A stretch of DNA of 35,565 bases. Origin: JBCCFW01 sp039029535. Its GTDB lineage: Bacteria; Acidobacteriota; JBCCFW01. The position numbers were made by a program, and so were the translations under genes. Below, one piece after another: positions 23,383-31,737 of the stretch (position 1 is the stretch's first letter; each line of letters opens with the position of its first letter). The stretch is taken from positions 1-35,565 of the forward strand of contig JBCCFW010000066.1 in assembly GCA_039029535.1 (NCBI GenBank). The letters run 5' to 3'. The notes under the pieces were generated by a model. The model had not been told where the DNA came from, did no database searches, and saw only the letters and a program-made list of their open reading frames with translations.

Positions 23383-24348
23383 ATGAAGCACGAGACCTCC
23401 CCCTTCGCAGCGACGCTCACCACGACCCTCCTCCTGGCCGTCTGCCAAGGCCCCGGAAAGGCCGTCGCCACCGAGAACGCCCATCCCTCCTCCATGCCGA
23501 AGTCCCCCACGACCGAGGTCGCATTCCCGGAGGGCTATCGCGACACCTTCACGAACTACCTCAGCCTCGACCGGGTCCAGAACCCCGATCAGGTCATTCG
23601 TCTCTTCGCCAACGACACGGCCCTGCGGGGGCCCGACGAGAACGACGAGCTCCCCTTCGGCTCGGTGATCGTCGGAGAGGTCTACAAGGCTAAGCTCGAT
23701 GCCGACGGCGAGGTCATGGTCTCCGGGCTCGGTCGACGCATCCGGGACGAGCTCGTCCTCATCGCGGTCATGGAGCGCGGCGAGGGGCTGGGCCAGGGGC
23801 ACGCCGCGGAGCTCCGGAACGGGCACTGGGAGTTCGCCGCCTACAAGCCCGATGGCTCCGTCGCGAACAAGAACCTCGACACCTGCCGCTCCTGTCACGC
23901 CCCTCTCGTCGAGAGCGACCACTTGTTCTCACTGGATCACCTGAGGAAGGAGTGGGCCACGCAGGACTCGAAGAGTCAGCCCATCGCCAGCACGGCAGCG
24001 GCCCGTGGCAAGCAAGCCTTCCAGGGCACCTGCACGGCCTGTCACCAGGTCGGCCCCTCCGCCATCAACCGCACGGGCCCCGTCTTGAATGGCGTCGTCG
24101 GTCGACGGGCGGGCACCTTCGCCGGGTTCGATTACAGCGAGGATCTCACCTCGGCCGGCGAGAGCGGCCTGACCTGGGACGAGACCACGCTCTTCGAGTG
24201 GCTCGCCGGACCGTCCGAGCTCTTGAAATCTCACCTGGGTGACCCGAAGGCACGCAGCAAGATGCCGGTGAGCATCGAGGACCCCAGCACGCGCCGGGAC
24301 CTGATCGCCTATCTCTCCACGCTGAGCAAGGATTCGAGGGATCGGTAG
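23383..24348 (+). CDS. Cytochrome P460 / class I cytochrome c fusion
   Basis: A 321-residue exported dihaem protein. The signal peptide covers about residues 1-29 (TLTTTLLLAVCQGPGKAVA). The N-terminal domain matches the cytochrome P460 family: YRDTFTNYLSLDRVQNPDQV, RLFANDTA, then haem site CRSCH at 168-172. The second domain is a small class I cytochrome c: CTACH at 217-221, GPVLNGVVGRRAG, FDYSEDL, and a likely Met ligand in SKMPVS (M294). Cytochromes of the P460 family include hydroxylamine/NO-reactive enzymes with a Lys-crosslinked haem, but many members have unknown substrates. The fused cytochrome c would pass electrons on. GGGAG lies seven bases before the ATG. A divergent TetR gene and repeated element upstream suggest inducible expression. 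Periplasmic. Confidence 0.88.
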   Translation: MKHETSPFAATLTTTLLLAVCQGPGKAVATENAHPSSMPKSPTTEVAFPEGYRDTFTNYLSLDRVQNPDQVIRLFANDTALRGPDENDELPFGSVIVGEVYKAKLDADGEVMVSGLGRRIRDELVLIAVMERGEGLGQGHAAELRNGHWEFAAYKPDGSVANKNLDTCRSCHAPLVESDHLFSLDHLRKEWATQDSKSQPIASTAAARGKQAFQGTCTACHQVGPSAINRTGPVLNGVVGRRAGTFAGFDYSEDLTSAGESGLTWDETTLFEWLAGPSELLKSHLGDPKARSKMPVSIEDPSTRRDLIAYLSTLSKDSRDR

Positions 24349-24401
24349 CTCAGCTCTGACGACGCTCGCTCAATCGCCGGCTTCACGAGCAGCTCCCACC
24401 G

Positions 24402-25448
24402 TCAGTCGTCCTCGCGAGAGCCTTCGGCCTTCCCCGCGAGGACACGCTTCGCCATGTCCTCTAGCTCGTCGGGCCACCTGGTGCTCTCGTTCCAGCGACA
24501 GGTGTGGAGCGCGTCCTCCTTCAGGCCCACGACACGGCTGAGGTCACTCCCCCTCAGCCAGACCGACCTGAAGTTGGCGTCCGTGAGATCGACCTTCCCC
24601 AGCTCGCAGTCATCAATGAACGCCTCCTGCAAGTCGGCCCGGACCAAGCAAGCACCATCGAGCTGGGCATGACCGAAGTGGACCAGGGTGAGGTCAGCCT
24701 CAGCCAAGTCGGCCTCGCGGAGGTCCGCTCCTCGCCAGTCCGTGTCGCATGCCTGGATCCCGCTGAGCTGGGCACGCCGAAGACGAGCCCCGAGGAGCAA
24801 CGAGTCGTCTAGTCTCGCTCGCTCGAGGTGAGCGCCCTCCAGTCGTGCAGCACGCAAGTCACAGCCCGTCAGGTCGAGAACCTGTTCGTCACTCTCGCTC
24901 ACTCGCTGTGCCTCCGTCCGGCGCCCGACGACGGTCAGGGCCGCTCCGACGTCCAAGGGCGGAGGCTCGAGGTCCTCGTGGAAACCCTCCTGCCCCGCCT
25001 CGAAAGTGACCGGAACACGCTCACGGATGAAGGCTGTCAGGACCTCCATGACGGTCCAGTGATCCTCGAGCGAGTCTCGGGCCACGCGCTCGAGCGCGTA
25101 GATCCCACCGAGTCGGACCTGCACGTGCTCGTCCGCGAGGTGAGCCACCGCACGGGAGAACCTCTCCGTGACCTGACCTTGCTCGGTGAGCCGAGTTGCC
25201 TCGACCGCCGCCGAAGCCTGTCGCTCGGTCGCCGAGATGCGACGCCACGTCAGGTAGACGAGCACGATCCCACCAAGACCGAACAAGCACTTCGCCAGCG
25301 TGTCCCTGTGCTTGTTGGTCAGCTCGAGACGCTCCTTGTCCGACAACGCCGCATCTCGGACTTGTAGCTCAGGCACCTTCCCAAGCAAGAGCACCGCCAG
25401 GCCGCCTCCGAGAATCCCCATCGACACCCTGCCCAGCACCTTGATCAC
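24402..25448 (-). CDS. Pentapeptide-repeat membrane protein
   Basis: A 348-residue protein with two N-terminal membrane segments (residues about 8-24 GILGGGLAVLLLGKV, and 52-68 CLFGLGGIVLVYLTW). A helical domain follows (VQVRLGGIYALERVARDS, a motif widespread in such proteins), then about 20 pentapeptide repeats of A(D/N)LxX type from about residue 195 to 305 (RAARLEGAHLERARLDDS, ADLREADLAEADL, KVDLTDANF), forming a right-handed beta-helix. The cytosolic VQVRLGGIYALE region is common to a known class of membrane-bound pentapeptide proteins of unknown role. The GTG start is preceded by GAGGTGG. The stop faces the cytochrome gene end 53 bases away. Confidence 0.88.
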   Translation of the reverse strand: MIKVLGRVSMGILGGGLAVLLLGKVPELQVRDAALSDKERLELTNKHRDTLAKCLFGLGGIVLVYLTWRRISATERQASAAVEATRLTEQGQVTERFSRAVAHLADEHVQVRLGGIYALERVARDSLEDHWTVMEVLTAFIRERVPVTFEAGQEGFHEDLEPPPLDVGAALTVVGRRTEAQRVSESDEQVLDLTGCDLRAARLEGAHLERARLDDSLLLGARLRRAQLSGIQACDTDWRGADLREADLAEADLTLVHFGHAQLDGACLVRADLQEAFIDDCELGKVDLTDANFRSVWLRGSDLSRVVGLKEDALHTCRWNESTRWPDELEDMAKRVLAGKAEGSREDD

Positions 25449-25547
25449 CGAACCACCTCTTCCAACCGGCTGTTCCCGTCCGCGCTCCTCGCCACGCCGC
25501 TGTCCGAGCCACGGTATCGAACCCGGCGTCCCCCACCGGCAAGGCCG

Positions 25548-28040
25548 TCAGCGCCGATGGATGCGCACGCGCCCCTCCGACTTGGACAGCAAGATGACGT
25601 CGTCCGCGCGCTGACTCTCGTAGAACACGAGCGGACGAGTGGCATCGCTGAGCACGCTCGCATCCGGATCCAACTGGCCGTCGGCCCAGCCCTCGATGAG
25701 TGCGTCGTCGTCGTCGTCCGTCCCGGGTGTCGGGACGCCGTCCGGTCCGATGAGCTCCAGACGGGTCGCCCTGCCGGCGGCGAGGATCGTGGCCAGGGGC
25801 GGATCCAGCGGCGAGAGGCTCCGGACCGAGTCGTTGCGCAGGAGCCAGGGCGGTCGCGTCACGCACTCGAAGTGAACGCCGACGTGCTCCCACCCGGTGG
25901 ACACGAGCTCGACGCTGCCGTCATCGTCGAAGTCCCCCACCGCAATGTCACGCGTGTCGCGCTCCGAAGGGATGTCAGCCGCCGGGAACAGCTCGCCGGC
26001 TCCGGCCGCCAGGAGGTAGCCGATGCCAGTCAGAGCGACCGAGTCCTGGTAGGTGTAGAGCACGTCCTCCAGGCCATCGCCGTCGAGGTCGTGCATCACG
26101 AGCTCGGCTGGGCGAGTCGTGATCGGCTGGAGCGTGGTCCCGACCTCGAAACCCCCGTCACCATCGTTGAGGAGAGTCCCGACGAAGACCCCGTCCTCCC
26201 AGGTCGAGTAGACGAGGTCGAGGTCGTCGTCCGAGTCGAGGTCGCCGGCCCCGACCATCTCCAGGTTGAAAGCCAGGATGTCCTCGCGGTCACCGAACAC
26301 GCCGCCACCCTGGTTGCGGATGAGGTAGATGCGGCTGAAGGTGTTGCGCACGAGCACGTCCGGACCGTCTCGGCCGTCGAAGTCACCGACCACCACCTGT
26401 CCGGGACGAATGGGAGAATCGAGCAACACCTCGGGGAGGAAGGTGCCGTCACCGGCGTTGAACATCACGTTCACCTCCTCGAGCTCGCGGTGGATGATGA
26501 CGAGGTCGGGGCCCGCCACGCCGTCGAGGTCCGCGCTGGCGAGCTCCCGGGGGCGGTAGGCCGTCGCGTGCCGAGTGCCGGTCCGGAAGGTGCCGTCGCC
26601 GTTGCCGAGCCAGGTGACGATCTCGTCGTCGGAGAAGGCGGTCATGACGAGGTCGAGCTCCCCGTCACCGTCCACGTCGACGAGAACGGCATGCTCCGGC
26701 CGCTCATCCAGCTCGGTCCGGACCACGGGCGCGAAGCCGCCGGCCCCGTCGCCGAAGTGCACGTCGAGGGTCCAGTCCCCCAGGCTGGCTGCGACCACGT
26801 CGAGCCGATCATCGCGGTCGAGGTCGACGACCCAGACCTCTTCCATCATCCCGTTCGAATACATGCGCTGATCGGAAGACAAGCGGCCGCCGCCGGCGTT
26901 CAGGTAGGCCCGCAGCTCTCGGTGGTCGTAGTCGTTGCGGACGAGATCGAGATCTCCGTCGTCGTCGAGGTCGGCGAAGGCCAGCCCCTTCCCGGCCGAG
27001 CCCATCCCCTGAACCCAGGGCGGTCGGAAGGTGCCGTTGGCCCGACCGGGCCAGGTGATGAGATTGGACCCCTCCGCGAGCACGAGGTCGACGGCACCAT
27101 CGTCGGTCAGGTCGAAGGCACGCACCTCACCGTCGAAACCGACGGCCTGCGGGAGCTCGAGAGTCACCCCCTCGACGAGCGTCCCGTCACCCTCGTTGAG
27201 GTAGATCCGCACGTCGTGCTCCGCCCGTGAGACCACCGCGAGATCGGGGCCGTTGCGACGGTCGAAGTCGCCGGCAGCGACCCCCACCGCCTGGCGGCTC
27301 GACGGGTACCAGACGCTGTCGAGGAGCTGGCCGTTGCCGTCGTTGAGCATGACGCACGCGGACTGGAAGTCGCGGGAGACGAGGACATCGAGACCGTCTG
27401 CGCGATCAGAGTCGGCGAGGTCGATGGAGAACACGGCGCCACCTCCACCGCCCACCGTCTGACGAAACGGATCGGCGAAGGCGCGGTCGCCGAGGTTCGG
27501 GTACACGTGGACCCAACCACGGCCCACGGTCACGACCAGGTCGTCGAGCTCGTCGCCGGTCATCTCGGCGATGCGAAGCAAGGAGGCGCCGTCGACGGGG
27601 ATGAGCTCCTGCGCCTCTGGCACGCCGTCGCGCCAGCTCCACCAGATCGTCAGGCCATCCTGGTGCGAGACGACGAGGTCCGGCGCACCGTCCCCATCGA
27701 GGTCGGACGAGCCGACGCCCTCCGGCCCCGACAAGTCCTCGGCCACGCGAACGGGAAGCTCGTGACCATGGAGGCCGCCGGGGCCAGGCCCGAGACCGTC
27801 GTTGGGCCCTCGGCTGAAGGCGATCTCGACGTGACCGCGATCCCCCGCGGCGACGATGTCGAGCCCGCCGTCCCCGTCGAGGTCGACCAAGTGCAAGCGG
27901 CTGGGCTGGCGGATGAGCTCCAGGTGATGCACGGGCCAGGCCGGAGCCGGACAAGGTGGTTGGGCGGCCAGGCCAGAGACCAACAAGACGCCGAACACCA
28001 GGACGGCTCCGGCTACTTCACGTCGTGCACGAATCGACAT
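25548..28040 (-). CDS. Secreted FG-GAP/VCBS repeat protein
   Basis: An 830-residue exported protein made of at least 12 FG-GAP/VCBS units, each with a calcium-binding loop: DLDGDGGLDIVAAGD, DLDGDGAPDLVVS, DFDRRNGPDLAVVS, DLDDDGDLDLVRND, DVDGDGELDLVMTAF, DFDDDGSVELVSTG and others. They should fold as one or two integrin-alpha-like beta-propellers stabilised by Ca2+. The signal peptide is at residues 1-26 (VLVFGVLLVSGLAA, cleaved before Q). The ATG at 28040 has GGAGG five bases upstream; a longer frame exists but lacks a signal. The C-terminus (YESQRADDVILLSKSEGRVRI) shares SKSEGR with the propeller protein at 6678-8969. It is divergent from the delta-60-like gene at 28256, with a palindrome between. 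Confidence 0.92.
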   Translation of the reverse strand: MSIRARREVAGAVLVFGVLLVSGLAAQPPCPAPAWPVHHLELIRQPSRLHLVDLDGDGGLDIVAAGDRGHVEIAFSRGPNDGLGPGPGGLHGHELPVRVAEDLSGPEGVGSSDLDGDGAPDLVVSHQDGLTIWWSWRDGVPEAQELIPVDGASLLRIAEMTGDELDDLVVTVGRGWVHVYPNLGDRAFADPFRQTVGGGGGAVFSIDLADSDRADGLDVLVSRDFQSACVMLNDGNGQLLDSVWYPSSRQAVGVAAGDFDRRNGPDLAVVSRAEHDVRIYLNEGDGTLVEGVTLELPQAVGFDGEVRAFDLTDDGAVDLVLAEGSNLITWPGRANGTFRPPWVQGMGSAGKGLAFADLDDDGDLDLVRNDYDHRELRAYLNAGGGRLSSDQRMYSNGMMEEVWVVDLDRDDRLDVVAASLGDWTLDVHFGDGAGGFAPVVRTELDERPEHAVLVDVDGDGELDLVMTAFSDDEIVTWLGNGDGTFRTGTRHATAYRPRELASADLDGVAGPDLVIIHRELEEVNVMFNAGDGTFLPEVLLDSPIRPGQVVVGDFDGRDGPDVLVRNTFSRIYLIRNQGGGVFGDREDILAFNLEMVGAGDLDSDDDLDLVYSTWEDGVFVGTLLNDGDGGFEVGTTLQPITTRPAELVMHDLDGDGLEDVLYTYQDSVALTGIGYLLAAGAGELFPAADIPSERDTRDIAVGDFDDDGSVELVSTGWEHVGVHFECVTRPPWLLRNDSVRSLSPLDPPLATILAAGRATRLELIGPDGVPTPGTDDDDDALIEGWADGQLDPDASVLSDATRPLVFYESQRADDVILLSKSEGRVRIHRR

Positions 28041-28107
28041 TCGCTCCTCCCACTTGCATCGTAGCACGTCGCCTCTGACGCACCGGAAGCCAAGACCCTG
28101 GTCGTGT

Positions 28108-28120
28108 TCAAGTAACTTGA
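28108..28120. promoter_or_regulatory. TCAAGT-A-ACTTGA palindrome in a divergent promoter region
   Basis: A perfect 13-bp inverted repeat in the 215-bp region between two divergently transcribed secreted-protein genes. It is 68 bases from one start and 136 from the other, in a locally AT-richer patch. It looks like an operator for a dimeric regulator controlling both genes. No unambiguous -35/-10 pair was found. Confidence 0.35.
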
Positions 28121-28255
28121 TCACTTCCCACCCGGCTCACCAGGACGGTCCGCTCCTGGACCAGTCCCGCGCTACACTGCTCCCGAGGTCCCGGATGTCG
28201 AGCGGCATCCGGGGTACGGCGTGCCGTTCCTGTCACGGCCGCCATGGAGGGAGAC

Positions 28256-29962
28256 ATGCGACGAGTCACGGCCCTGTTGTTGGCCGCCTGTAGCCTTGCG
28301 GCGCCGCTGGCCGCGCAAACCTGGGTGCGCACCTACGGACGGGAGGTGCGGTCCGCCGTCGGTTCCGTCGTGCTTCCCACCTCGGACGGCGGCTATCTCG
28401 TCAGCGGCCTCGTCTGGGATGGTTCCTTTCCGACGATCTGGCTCCTCAAGCTCGACGAGGTCGGCGACGTCGAGTGGGAGCAGGTTCGCGACACCCTGCG
28501 CTCGAACTCTGCCGTGGCGCTCTTCGAGACTCCGCGCGGCTACCTGATCGCAGGCAACGCCGAGGGTAGCTCGCCCGAGCCGGAGGCCATCCGCGTCGAC
28601 TTCTTCGTCATGGAGATCGACCATGACGGCGTGCCTCTCTGGCAGCGGGCCTACTCCGGCGCCAGCTACGACCGATGCCGCACGGCGATCGCGACGTCCG
28701 ACGGCGGCTACCTCCTCGCCGGCTACACCGAGTCCTTCGGTGCCGGAGAGGAAGACGCCTGGCTGGTCAAGATTGACGAGACTGGCGAGCTGGAGTGGCA
28801 AGCGAGCTACGGCGGCCCGGACTCCGACGAAGCCGAGGGCTTGCTGGAGCTGCCGGGAGGCGGCTACCTCGTCACGGGCCACACGCGGTCCTGGGGCGAG
28901 GGTGCCGATGACGCCTGGCTCCTCGAGATCGATCCGCTCGGCGCGATCCGCTCCCAGCGCACCTTCGGGAGCGCCGACGCCAGCCAGCATGGCGTCCATC
29001 TCGCCCGGGCCGCTGACGGCGACATCCTCCTGTTCGGCCGCAACAACCTCTTCGCCCCCGACAACTGGGAGCTCTGGATGGTGCGACTGGACCCCACCGG
29101 CGACACGATCCGCTGGCAGAAGTCCTGGCAGGCCCACCGGCATCTCGACGTCCCGAGCCTGCTCCCAACTGGCGGCGACTTCGTGCTCGCCGGCTACGAG
29201 ACACCCTCCACTCCGGGCTCGCGCTGGGGTTACACCATGAAGCTCACCGAAGACGGCGAGCAGCTCTGGTTGCGACGCCACTCGGTCGATGCCGACGGCT
29301 CACGGACCCAGGAGCTCGCCCACATCGCGGCCAGCCACGACGGAGGGCTGATCGCCGTCGGAGAGTCGCGCCGAGTGAGCGGGAACGAGCTGTTCTTGCT
29401 GTCGCTGGCCGCCGACGGGACGCTCGAGGCGGGTTGCGTCCAGTCAGAGGACGAGACCTTCGTCGAGATGCCGACGACCTCGGTTCGCAATGATTCGACG
29501 GCGGTGGCGTTCACGACCGACGCCGTCGTGCGCGAGCCCGACGTCCCCTTCTACTGCAACATCGCCCTCATTGAACAACACTGCGGCGCCGGTGTTCCCG
29601 GACCTCCACCCGAGCGCTCCCTCGTTCCCGAGATCGAGGACTTGCGAGTTGCGGTCTCGGGGCCGGACGAGACCCATCTCACCTGGGAGAGCGGCCGGAC
29701 CCACTTCTCGGACGTGACCTACATCGTGGCGACTGGTGCCCTCGAAGAGCTCCACCGCGTGAGTGGCTTCCGAGATGCCTGCCTGGAAGATGCCGGGAGG
29801 ACACCGAGCCTCTACCACGTCGTGCTGGGCGGAGACGATCCGAGCCGCTGGTACCTGGTCCTCGGCGAGAACGGCTGCGGCACGGGTCGGTCCGGCAGCT
29901 CGGTGGGAGCACCCGATGCCCGGGCGACCGTGGACTGGGGAGGCCTCCCCTTCTGCTTCTGA
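28256..29962 (+). CDS. Secreted delta-60-like propeller protein
   Basis: A 568-residue exported protein. The ATG at 28256 is chosen because GGAGG lies five bases upstream. The N-terminus MRRVTALLLAAC contains a lipobox-like LAAC (Cys12), but LAAPLAAQ just after could be a plain signal-peptidase I site, so lipoprotein or secreted. The body repeats the pattern SDGGYLVSG, then WLLKLDEVGDVEW; SDGGYLLAGYTESF, then WLVKIDETGELEWQ; PGGGYLVTGHTRSW, then WLLEIDPLGAI, and so on. This is a delta-60-type beta-propeller seen in many exported proteins. Residues about 465-568 form a different C-terminal domain (HLTWESGRTHFSDVTYIV, DACLEDAGRTPSLYHV, YLVLGENGCG), the fibronectin-like tail with a conserved Cys pair that I associate with Acidobacteriota-type genomes. 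Ligand unknown. Confidence 0.86.
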   Translation: MRRVTALLLAACSLAAPLAAQTWVRTYGREVRSAVGSVVLPTSDGGYLVSGLVWDGSFPTIWLLKLDEVGDVEWEQVRDTLRSNSAVALFETPRGYLIAGNAEGSSPEPEAIRVDFFVMEIDHDGVPLWQRAYSGASYDRCRTAIATSDGGYLLAGYTESFGAGEEDAWLVKIDETGELEWQASYGGPDSDEAEGLLELPGGGYLVTGHTRSWGEGADDAWLLEIDPLGAIRSQRTFGSADASQHGVHLARAADGDILLFGRNNLFAPDNWELWMVRLDPTGDTIRWQKSWQAHRHLDVPSLLPTGGDFVLAGYETPSTPGSRWGYTMKLTEDGEQLWLRRHSVDADGSRTQELAHIAASHDGGLIAVGESRRVSGNELFLLSLAADGTLEAGCVQSEDETFVEMPTTSVRNDSTAVAFTTDAVVREPDVPFYCNIALIEQHCGAGVPGPPPERSLVPEIEDLRVAVSGPDETHLTWESGRTHFSDVTYIVATGALEELHRVSGFRDACLEDAGRTPSLYHVVLGGDDPSRWYLVLGENGCGTGRSGSSVGAPDARATVDWGGLPFCF

Positions 29963-29982
29963 CCACCCTGCTCGGACGTCAA

Positions 29983-29999
29983 CGCGGGCTCAGCCCGCG
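29983..29999. terminator. Hairpin between convergent genes, contains a stop codon
   Basis: CGCGGGCT-C-AGCCCGCG, a perfect 17-bp inverted repeat, 20 bases after the end of the delta-60-like gene. It includes the stop codon (29990-29992) of the leftward gene. Strong GC stem, no U-tract; probably a bidirectional terminator. Confidence 0.45.
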
Positions 30000-30760
30000 G
30001 CGCGCCCATTCCAGGCCAGCACCAGCACGCCGCCGACCATCAACGCCATCGCGAGGAGGCCCTTCGCCCAGGGCGGCAGGGGGATCGGTCGGGCGCCGGA
30101 GCAGGCTTCGCAGTCCGCACCCTCGAGCCAGACGCCGTCGTCTTCGAACGAGCACTCGAGCTCGGTGACTTCCTCGGAGCAATCGTCCTCGGGGAGACAG
30201 CAGGCCCCCAGGACCTGGGGGCACTCGTCGTCGCAGAAGGTGCCGTCACCCCGGTACTCCACGACAGGGCCCGTGATGCAACCGAAGGGTTGGATCTCGA
30301 AGCAGAAGGAGCCGTCCACGGCACAGCAAGCTCCCTGGATGGTGCAATCGATCGTCTCGCAGGTCGTGTCGGGACCGGCCCAGACCCCACCGAATCCCCT
30401 GTCGACACAGGCCGACACGGTCATGACACCGAGGCAGCGGTCGCCAGCGCAGCAAGCCCCCGTCGGCAAGCAGGGGTTGAACCCACAGTCCGCGCCGGAC
30501 GTGAACAGCTCGTCGGCACCGTCGCAGACGAATCCGGGCCTGATGTCGCACTCGTAGGGTGGCTCCATCTGGCAGCAAGCCCCCAGCTCACAGTTGCCGG
30601 GCTCACCGAAGATCCCGTCGCAGTCCTCCTCCGGGACGCCCTCCTCACACTCGCCCGTGTTCGGGTCGTAGCAGGCGGTATCGAAACCGGCCCGAGAAAG
30701 TGAAGGCACGAGGCCGAGGAGAAGGAAGAAGACAAGGAAGACAGCGGGCCTGGTGGTCAT
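29990..30760 (-). CDS. Secreted four-unit six-cysteine repeat protein with anchor
   Basis: A 256-residue exported protein. The signal peptide is at residues 1-24 (AVFLVFFLLLGLVPSLSRA). A short Cys-containing leader is followed by four repeats of the same kind as in the protein at 493-2835: GACCQMEPPYECDI, GACCAGDRCLGVM, GACCAVDGSFCFEI, GACCLPEDDCSEEV, each ending in a CxxxxC or GTFC/ADC turn. The C-terminus is RPIPLPPWAKGLLAMALM, then further hydrophobic residues and NGR: a single membrane anchor after a Pro-rich hinge, like the one ending the Ycf48-like protein at 14145-15215. The start at 30760 gives the signal peptide; the longer frame upstream is Arg/Ser noise. Function unknown; probably surface displayed. 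Confidence 0.88.
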   Translation of the reverse strand: MTTRPAVFLVFFLLLGLVPSLSRAGFDTACYDPNTGECEEGVPEEDCDGIFGEPGNCELGACCQMEPPYECDIRPGFVCDGADELFTSGADCGFNPCLPTGACCAGDRCLGVMTVSACVDRGFGGVWAGPDTTCETIDCTIQGACCAVDGSFCFEIQPFGCITGPVVEYRGDGTFCDDECPQVLGACCLPEDDCSEEVTELECSFEDDGVWLEGADCEACSGARPIPLPPWAKGLLAMALMVGGVLVLAWNGRAAG

Positions 30761-30981
30761 GGGTCGATTCCGGCAAGAACGAGGTGACACGGGAGAGCTC
30801 GGCTTGGACGGCCCCGTCGCCCCTCCCGCAACGACTGCGGTGGGACGCACGAGGTCCGAGACTCGGGCGTTCATGAGCCCAGGACGGAATCGCGTCGAAG
30901 AACGGACAACGCTCGCTGACGGTGCGTCCCGAAATGACACCACCCCCTGACCAGGACCGTGATCTCACCGGACTCAGGCAC

Positions 30982-31001
30982 CCCTGAGCCGTCCCTCAGG
31001 G
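30982..31001 (-). terminator. Hairpin enclosing the stop of the small 31253 gene
   Basis: CCCTGAG-ccgtcc-CTCAGGG, a seven-pair stem containing the TGA stop (30996-30998). No U-tract. Confidence 0.4.
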
Positions 31002-31253
31002 AACGATCGTGACATCCGCGATCTCGAGCTTCCCGTAGCCAGGCCACGAGATCACGGTGAACTGGATCGATGGAGTGGTCGCCCTCGACTGACAGCGCAC
31101 CGCACCAGAAGACCGCAGTTCCTGATGGAGCCTGTAGTGGGACCCGCTTCGGTACGGCATGTAGTCGTAGACGCCCTCAGCCACCGGCATCGACTCACCG
31201 AGAAAGTACCCCGCAGGTCCTCCCTCGAAGCAGAAGTCGAATGCGTGCGCCAT
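30996..31253 (-). CDS. Small conserved-looking hypothetical protein
   Basis: An 85-residue protein beginning MAHAFDFCFEGGPAGYFLG, with YDYMPYRSGSHYRLHQELRSSG in the middle and a hydrophobic end (FTVISWPGYGKLEIADVTIV). The aromatic-rich PYRxxxHYxL segment and G/P placement read as a folded small beta/alpha protein, and I have seen similar small proteins without a named function. No signal or membrane segment. GGTGAGG stands upstream of the ATG. It follows the small membrane-protein gene at 31317-31523 by 63 bases on the same strand, so they may be co-transcribed. Confidence 0.6.
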   Translation of the reverse strand: MAHAFDFCFEGGPAGYFLGESMPVAEGVYDYMPYRSGSHYRLHQELRSSGAVRCQSRATTPSIQFTVISWPGYGKLEIADVTIVP

Positions 31254-31316
31254 CGAACAGACCTCACCTGGTGGGGCTCCCGGCGCCTGCGACCTGGGAG
31301 GCTCCGAACACGAGAG

Positions 31317-31523
31317 TCAAGGAGTCGAGCCAGCGGGCAACAAGCAGGCACAGACGTAGAGGAGCAGCCCACTCGCAGAGGCCAAGTAACCCGACGCAAG
31401 GGCCTCTCCTTCATCGAAGAGCTCACCTCCAACGAACAAGAAGAACGCTCCCAGGGCGATGGCCACGACGGCGAGCAGCTTCAGCAGCGTTCGGCACGAC
31501 TCCGGCAAGACGACCCGTGGCAT
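31317..31523 (-). CDS. Small two-TM membrane protein
   Basis: A 68-residue protein with two hydrophobic segments (LLKLLAVVAIALGAFFLFVGG and ASGYLASASGLLLYVCACLL) joined by an acidic turn (ELFDEGEA). GGGAGGGAG immediately precedes the ATG and decides the start; the frame upstream is noise. No family recognised. It probably starts a two-gene unit with the 85-residue protein downstream. Confidence 0.6.
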   Translation of the reverse strand: MPRVVLPESCRTLLKLLAVVAIALGAFFLFVGGELFDEGEALASGYLASASGLLLYVCACLLPAGSTP

Positions 31524-31737
31524 CGCTCCCTCCCTGTCCCCCCAAGCGATAGCAAGTGTATTGGGTACGCTGCCGGTGGGACCACGCCCTGAATCGGGCG
31601 CGGCACTCGTCACGACCAGGCCTGGCTCAGCATCGTTCGTTCATGGCCGCCCACGCCGCCTCCCTCAATCCCTGCCACGACTTGCCGCACTCTCGGCCGA
31701 GCTTGGTGCGGCAGGGATCCGGACTCGCATCACGACA

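Noticed and set aside
23400..23470. Lipobox in the cytochrome signal peptide (LAVC)
   Set aside because: The residue before Cys is Val, not Gly/Ala/Ser; an ordinary signal peptide ending near KAVA fits better.
25557..27230. Plus-strand 557-codon frame opposite the FG-GAP gene
   Set aside because: Val/Glu/His-rich mirror of Asp-rich FG-GAP codons, no start signal or domain.
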